64,000 nt of DNA, taken from contig NZ_JAGINO010000007.1 of NCBI RefSeq assembly GCF_017876115.1, forward strand, positions 124,001 to 188,000, read 5' to 3'. Each line of letters opens with the position of its first letter. Positions within the stretch are counted from its first letter, which is position 1. This DNA is from Azospirillum picis (GTDB taxonomy: Bacteria > Pseudomonadota > Alphaproteobacteria > Azospirillales > Azospirillaceae). Made by a program: the position numbers and the translations under genes. Shown here one piece after another: positions 59,747-64,000 of the stretch. Under the pieces are notes generated by a model. It saw only the letters and a program-made list of their open reading frames with translations, made no database searches and had not been told where the DNA came from.

Positions 59747-61126
59747 ATGAAGGTGATCATCTGCGGGGCGGGGCAGGTGGGGGCGAGCATCGCCCGCCAT
59801 CTGGCCCAGGAGGACAACGACGTCACGGTGATCGACACCTCGCCGGAACTCGCCCAGCGCATGGACGAGAGCCACGACGTGCGCGGCATGGTCGGTTATG
59901 CCTCCCACCCCGACGTGCTGGCGCGGGCGGGCGGCCGCGACGCCGACATGCTGATCGCGGTCACCCATTCCGACGAGGTCAACATGGTGGCCTGCCAGGT
60001 CGCCCATTCGGTGTTCGACATCCCTGTCCGGGTCGCGCGTATCCGCAAGCACGCCTATCTGCGGCCCGAATGGTCGAAGCTGTTCGCCGACGCGCACATG
60101 CCGATCAGCGTCATCATCTCGCCCGAGATCGAGATCGCCCGCAGCATCGCGCGCCGCCTGCGCTCTCCCGGCGCCTTTGAGATGGTGCCCTTGGCCGACG
60201 GCAAGGTGCATCTGGTCGGCGTCCACTGCACCAACAGCTCACCGCTGCTGAACACGCCGCTCCGCCGGCTGACCGAGATGTTTCCGGACGTGCGCGCCGC
60301 GGTGCTGGCGGTGTTCCGCGACGGCAACGGCTTCGTGCCCGACGGCGACGATGCGCTGCGGTTGGGCGACGACGTCCATCTGGTCTGCCGCACCGCCGAC
60401 ATCGTCCGGGTGGTCGGGCTGTTCGGCAATGCCGAGACGCCGGCCCGGCGGCTGGTGATCGCCGGCGGCGGCAATGTCGGCTTCAACCTGGCGCAGATCG
60501 TCGAACGGCAGATGCGCGGCATCTCCATGAAGATCATCGAGGCAAATGCCGAACAGGCCGAAACGATCTCCCAGCATCTGCGTTCGAGCACGGTGGTGCT
60601 GAACGGTGACGCTCTGGACCACGAGATCCTGGAGGAGGCGCAGGTCGGCCGTGCCGAGACGGTCGTCGCCGTCACCAACGACGACGAGACCAACGTCTTC
60701 ACCTCGCTGCTGGCCAAGCGGGCCGGCTGCGGGCGGGCGATCACGCTGCTGAACAAGACCGCCTACGCGCCGATCATAGCCGGCCTCGGGATGAACGTCG
60801 TCGTCAACCCGGCGGCGGTCACCGTCTCCTCCATCCTGCGCCATGTGCGCCGCGGCCGGGTCGCCGCCGTGCAGACGATCGGCGACGGCTTCGGCGAGGT
60901 GGTGGAGGCCGAGGCGCTGGAAACGTCGCGCGCCGTCAGCGGGCCGATCGGCTCGATCGGCCTGCCGGACGGCATGATGATCGGTGCGCTGGTGCGCGGG
61001 GACGAGGTCATCATCCCCACCGGCCAGACCCTCATCCAGCCGCGGGATCGCGTCATCGTGATGGCGACCGCCGATCTGGTGCGCAAGGTCGAGCGGCTGT
61101 TCGCCGTCGGCCTCGAATTCTTCTGA
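59747..61126 (+). CDS. trkA: Trk potassium uptake regulatory subunit TrkA
   Basis: Cytoplasmic gating subunit of 459 residues (E. coli TrkA has 458). Two NAD-binding RCK halves are visible: MKVIICGAGQVGASIARHL at the start and LVIAGGGNVGFNLAQIV near residue 240, each followed by a TrkA-C region (VHLVGVHCTNSSPLLN and SGPIGSIGLPDGMM). The ATG at 59747 was chosen to give the canonical MKVIICGAG; a frame opens further upstream to 59618 without reason. It controls the TrkH channel that follows, 44 bases downstream. Confidence 0.94.
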   Translation: MKVIICGAGQVGASIARHLAQEDNDVTVIDTSPELAQRMDESHDVRGMVGYASHPDVLARAGGRDADMLIAVTHSDEVNMVACQVAHSVFDIPVRVARIRKHAYLRPEWSKLFADAHMPISVIISPEIEIARSIARRLRSPGAFEMVPLADGKVHLVGVHCTNSSPLLNTPLRRLTEMFPDVRAAVLAVFRDGNGFVPDGDDALRLGDDVHLVCRTADIVRVVGLFGNAETPARRLVIAGGGNVGFNLAQIVERQMRGISMKIIEANAEQAETISQHLRSSTVVLNGDALDHEILEEAQVGRAETVVAVTNDDETNVFTSLLAKRAGCGRAITLLNKTAYAPIIAGLGMNVVVNPAAVTVSSILRHVRRGRVAAVQTIGDGFGEVVEAEALETSRAVSGPIGSIGLPDGMMIGALVRGDEVIIPTGQTLIQPRDRVIVMATADLVRKVERLFAVGLEFF

Positions 61127-61170
61127 GGCTCCACGCCCCTTCCAGCGCAACCCGTCCGACAAGGGGCACC

Positions 61171-62631
61171 ATGCCGAACCTCAGGCCGATCCTGTTCATC
61201 GTCGCCATCGTGCTGCTCGCGCTGGCGGCCACCATGCTGATCCCGGCCGGGGTCGATTATGCCTACGGCAATCCGGACTCCGGGATCTTCCTGTCGTCCG
61301 CGGCCTTCACCGGCGTCTGTGGCGCCACGCTGGCGCTTGCCACCCGCTGCCACCTGACCGGCGGACTGACGCTGCGGCAGGCTTTCCTGCTGACGCCGCT
61401 GACCTGGACCACCACCGCCGCCTTCGCGGCGCTGCCCTTCCAGTTCGGACATTTTCCCGAACTGTCGCTGAATTACGCCAACGCCTATTTCGAAACGATG
61501 TCCGGCCTGACCACCACCGGATCGACCGTCCTGGTCGGGCTCGACCTGACGACGGAGGGCATCCTGCTGTGGCGGGCGCTGCTGCAGTGGCTTGGGGGCA
61601 TCGGCATCATCGGCGTCGCCATCGCGGTGCTTCCGGCACTGAGGGTCGGTGGCATGCAGCTCTTCCGGACCGAATCCTCGGACCGTTCGGAGAAGGTGCT
61701 GCCGCGCGCCCAGCAGATCGCCAAGGCGATCGTCGCGGTCTATATCGGGCTGACCGCGGTCTGCGGGCTGAGCTACTGGGCAGCGGGAATGACGCCCTTC
61801 GAGGCGATCGTCCATGCGCTGACCAGTCTGTCGACGGGAGGATTCTCCACGTCCGATCACTCGATAGGGTCCTTCGACAACCCGGCGCTGCACTGGCTGG
61901 TGACGCTGTTCATGCTGCTGGGCAGCCTGCCTTTCGTCCTGTATGTGCGGACGCTGACCGGCCAGCGCGACGCGCTCTGGCGGGACAACCAGGTGCGCAG
62001 CTACCTGGGCTTCCTGGCCGCGGTGATCCTGCCGCTCAGCGTCTGGCTGGCGGCCAGCAATCATTTCGACTATCTGGACGCGCTGCGGATGGCGGCGTTC
62101 AACGTGGTGTCGGTCGTCACCACCACCGGCTACGCCTACACCGACTACAGCCAATGGGGGAATCTGGCGGTCGGGGTCTTCTTCGGCTTGACCTTCATCG
62201 GCGGCTGCACCGGATCGACCACCGGGGGCATCAAGATCTTCCGGTTCGAGGTGCTGGTGATCGTGCTGCGCACCCACTTCCGGCACCTGATCTATCCGCG
62301 CGGGGTCTTCCCCCGCCGCTACGGCGCCCGCCGGATCGACGACGACGTGCTCGGATCGGTGATCGTCTTCTTCGCCCTGTTCTTCACCGCCTACAGCCTG
62401 CTCACCATCGCGCTGATGGCGCTGGGGCTGGACTTCATCACAAGCGCCAGCGCCGCGGTCGCGGCGCTGGCGAATGTCGGCCCGGGGCTCGGCGACACCA
62501 TCGGACCGGCGGGAACCTACGCCGCCGTGCCCGATTCAGCGAAATGGCTGCTGTCGCTGGCGATGCTGATGGGCCGGCTGGAGCTGTTCACCGTGCTGGT
62601 GCTGTTCATGCCGCAATTCTGGCGGGGCTGA
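61171..62631 (+). CDS. trkH: Trk potassium uptake transmembrane subunit TrkH
   Basis: K+ channel-like uptake protein of 486 residues with about ten to twelve helices. The four selectivity-filter-type loops are seen: MSGLTTTGSTVL, TSLSTGGFSTSD, VTTTGYAYTDY and ALANVGPGLGDT, plus the intramembrane loop FIGGCTGSTTGGIKIFR. It pairs with TrkA to take up K+ using the membrane potential, useful under osmotic stress. Likely an operon with trkA. No terminator was seen after it. Confidence 0.93.
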   Translation: MPNLRPILFIVAIVLLALAATMLIPAGVDYAYGNPDSGIFLSSAAFTGVCGATLALATRCHLTGGLTLRQAFLLTPLTWTTTAAFAALPFQFGHFPELSLNYANAYFETMSGLTTTGSTVLVGLDLTTEGILLWRALLQWLGGIGIIGVAIAVLPALRVGGMQLFRTESSDRSEKVLPRAQQIAKAIVAVYIGLTAVCGLSYWAAGMTPFEAIVHALTSLSTGGFSTSDHSIGSFDNPALHWLVTLFMLLGSLPFVLYVRTLTGQRDALWRDNQVRSYLGFLAAVILPLSVWLAASNHFDYLDALRMAAFNVVSVVTTTGYAYTDYSQWGNLAVGVFFGLTFIGGCTGSTTGGIKIFRFEVLVIVLRTHFRHLIYPRGVFPRRYGARRIDDDVLGSVIVFFALFFTAYSLLTIALMALGLDFITSASAAVAALANVGPGLGDTIGPAGTYAAVPDSAKWLLSLAMLMGRLELFTVLVLFMPQFWRG

Positions 62632-62633
62632 GC

Positions 62634-62852
62634 CTATTCGTCGGGATTGCGGTTGGCGGCGTGATCCTGCATCTGCTCGGTCTGTATCGCCTTGCTGTCC
62701 AGCCCGCGGGCGTCGGAGTGCTGCGCCTTGTCGCGGTTGGACAGGATCATGTTGTCGCCGACGGAGCCTTCCGGCAGGTCGGTGGTGGCGCCGGTACCGC
62801 TGCCCTTGCCCTGCGCGGCGCTGCCCATGTGCTTCTTGCTGGCGTTCGCCAT
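62634..62852 (-). CDS. Small hydrophilic hypothetical protein
   Basis: Protein of 72 residues with no signal or hydrophobic segment: MANASKKHMGSAAQGKGSG, then LPEGSVGDNMILSNRDKAQH, ending NRNPDE. Lys/Gly/Asn-rich, low in aromatics, the kind of sequence seen in short stress-induced proteins. The start has AAGGAGA close by. It converges on trkH and lies downstream of the DUF4142 gene, from which it is separated by a hairpin. Not matched to a known family. Confidence 0.6.
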   Translation of the reverse strand: MANASKKHMGSAAQGKGSGTGATTDLPEGSVGDNMILSNRDKAQHSDARGLDSKAIQTEQMQDHAANRNPDE

Positions 62853-62883
62853 GGCGTTCTCCTTCCGGTTGGTTCTGCGGGAC

Positions 62884-62910
62884 CGGTGCCGGGGCGGAAC
62901 CCCGGCACCG
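62884..62910 (-). terminator. Hairpin after DUF4142 gene
   Basis: 11-bp stem (CGGTGCCGGGG 62884-62894 with its complement 62900-62910), 5-base loop. On the minus strand it lies 15 bases past the DUF4142-PRC stop and before the small gene at 62852. No U-run, so it may be an attenuating structure that lowers the level of the downstream gene. Confidence 0.55.
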
Positions 62911-62925
62911 GGAGGGGGATTTGGT

Positions 62926-63882
62926 TTACTGCGGGTTGCGGGTCTGTCCGCTCGGCATGTCGCCGTGCGACGCGCCGCCGTTCATCGTGCCATGATCGGT
63001 CCCGCTGCCGCCGGCGGCGTTGCGGTTGCCGTTGCGGCCGAGCGACACGGTGGTGTCGTCGTACTTGAATTCGCTCATCTGCTTGACCTGGTCTTCGGTC
63101 ACGTTGCTGGCGACGATGCGATCGCCCTGGCTGTTCAGCATGTTGTAGCCGATGGCGACCTGCTTGGCGCCGATGCCCAGCACGCCGCCGCGGTTCAGCA
63201 CCACCACGGTGGCGTTGCCCGACTGCGGGTCCAGGATGATGTCGGCGACGTCGCCGAGCTTCTTGCCGTCCTGGCCGTACACGTCCTTGCCCATCATCTT
63301 CTCGAAGCTGGTCTGCGGCTGGGTGGCGCTGCTGGCCGAGGCGACGCCGGGGCGCAGTTCCTGCACGTGGCGCAGGTGCTGCTCGAGAGTCGGCAGCGTC
63401 TCGCTGGCGAAGCGCTTCAGGTCGGCGTCCTTGCCGTTCTGCGACTGCTCGCGGAACAGGGCGACCGCCGTGCGGTGGGCATCGATCTGGCCTTGCAGAT
63501 AGGCGGAGTCGAACTGATCACCCTTGAGGCTGCGGAGATGGTCGAGCTTCTGCTGGTGTTCGGAATCGAGCTTGGTCGGCAGGGTCATCGACTTCTGCTG
63601 CGCCATCGCCTTCATCGCGTCGGAGGTCTTGGTATGGTCGGAGACCATCTGGCCGCCGAATTGTTTCACGCGCTGTTCCTTGGCGTTGTCCTGGGCCAGC
63701 TTGCCGGCCTGGACCTCGAACATGTCGCTGACGGCCGCCTTCTCGGCGAAGGTCATGTCCTGCTGCGCCACCGGGCCCTGCGCCGTGACCGTTTTCGTCG
63801 GCGTCGGGGTCTGGGCCGTGGCGATGGCCGGCGCCGTGAACAGCATCAGCGCGGCGGTGGCAAGAAGATGATGACGTTTCAT
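62926..63882 (-). CDS. Exported DUF4142 - PRC-barrel fusion protein
   Basis: Protein of 318 residues. Signal peptide residues 1-23 (MKRHHLLATAALMLFTAPAIATA). A ferritin-like DUF4142 domain covers about 40-180 (FAEKAAVSDMFEVQAGKLAQ, MVSDHTKTSDAMKAMA), with His residues such as MVSDHTK and EQHLRHVQEL. A PRC-barrel domain follows at about 200-275 (MMGKDVYGQDGKKLGDVADI, VVVLNRGGVLGIGAKQVAI). The tail is Gly/Asn/His-rich. The role is unknown; both domains recur in Rhizobiales and Rhodospirillales stress proteins. The ATG at 63882 gives the signal start. Confidence 0.85.
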   Translation of the reverse strand: MKRHHLLATAALMLFTAPAIATAQTPTPTKTVTAQGPVAQQDMTFAEKAAVSDMFEVQAGKLAQDNAKEQRVKQFGGQMVSDHTKTSDAMKAMAQQKSMTLPTKLDSEHQQKLDHLRSLKGDQFDSAYLQGQIDAHRTAVALFREQSQNGKDADLKRFASETLPTLEQHLRHVQELRPGVASASSATQPQTSFEKMMGKDVYGQDGKKLGDVADIILDPQSGNATVVVLNRGGVLGIGAKQVAIGYNMLNSQGDRIVASNVTEDQVKQMSEFKYDDTTVSLGRNGNRNAAGGSGTDHGTMNGGASHGDMPSGQTRNPQ

Positions 63883-64000
63883 GGCGGCGGCTCCTGCTTG
63901 GTTCCTGGTTGTCGGGCGCCGGCAGCCGGGCTGCGGCGCCGCTCTTCCCTCCTTCAACCGGAAAGGGCGTCCGGCGTTCCGGGGCACCGAGCGCCTCCGG

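Noticed and set aside
1-64000. CRISPR arrays, insertion sequences, tRNA or rRNA genes
   Set aside because: No regularly spaced direct repeats, transposase motifs, cloverleaf-like sequences or rRNA landmarks were noticed on reading; tRNAscan and ISfinder searches would confirm.

Overview
The window is GC-rich throughout, with tightly packed genes, many ATGA start/stop overlaps and a RegB/RegA redox two-component pair. It carries a cyo quinol oxidase operon, HAAT-type ABC genes and a nicotinate-type pyridine catabolic cluster. Together these suggest a free-living or plant-associated Alphaproteobacterium, most likely Rhodospirillales of the Azospirillum type. The genus is inferred from family wording, not from a marker gene. 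No rRNA, tRNA, CRISPR array, transposase, phage gene or replication origin was seen.

Layout. 1-1681: end of a redox two-component system (regB and a left-truncated regA). 1941-4064: a large MscS-type channel. 4078-9076: quinol oxidase operon cyoABCD plus a SURF1 assembly factor, divergent from an MFS permease (9258-10568). 10724-14174: a CPA2 antiporter fused to universal-stress domains and a second MscS channel. 14369-18920: a tight four-gene set (Zn alcohol dehydrogenase, small membrane protein, nitrilase-fold hydrolase, winged-helix-like protein) and a membrane-anchored hemerythrin. 18950-21950: two tandem paralogous GT87/DUF2029 membrane proteins. 22114-22527: a Cys-rich DUF6455 protein.

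22638-32889 is the most coherent catabolic block, read leftward. A five-component HAAT (Liv-type) ABC importer is followed by nicC, nicE, nicD, nicX and nicF and then a TetR regulator. The enzymes convert 6-hydroxynicotinate through 2,5-dihydroxypyridine, N-formylmaleamate, maleamate and maleate to fumarate. The nicotinate hydroxylase is not in the window. A shared 19-bp AT-rich motif lies upstream of the importer, of nicC and of the DUF6455 gene, suggesting one regulon. Two copies of a composite palindromic repeat sit inside this block.

33389-34808: an aldo/keto reductase and a beta-helix protein. 35128-44670: a Fe3+/phosphonate-type ABC transporter with two close paralogous binding proteins, flanked by a hybrid sensor kinase and an OmpR-type regulator. 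44969-45586: a YdjM-like membrane protein. 46133-50820: proC followed by putA. 50868-57235: five overlapping genes (TetR, LplT-PlsC-Aas-type fusion, CDP-alcohol phosphatidyltransferase, PlsC, CdsA) forming a phospholipid-remodelling operon. 57587-59520: an MFS exporter with a divergent TetR. 59747-62631: trkA-trkH potassium uptake. 62634-63882: a small hydrophilic protein and a DUF4142-PRC barrel exported protein.
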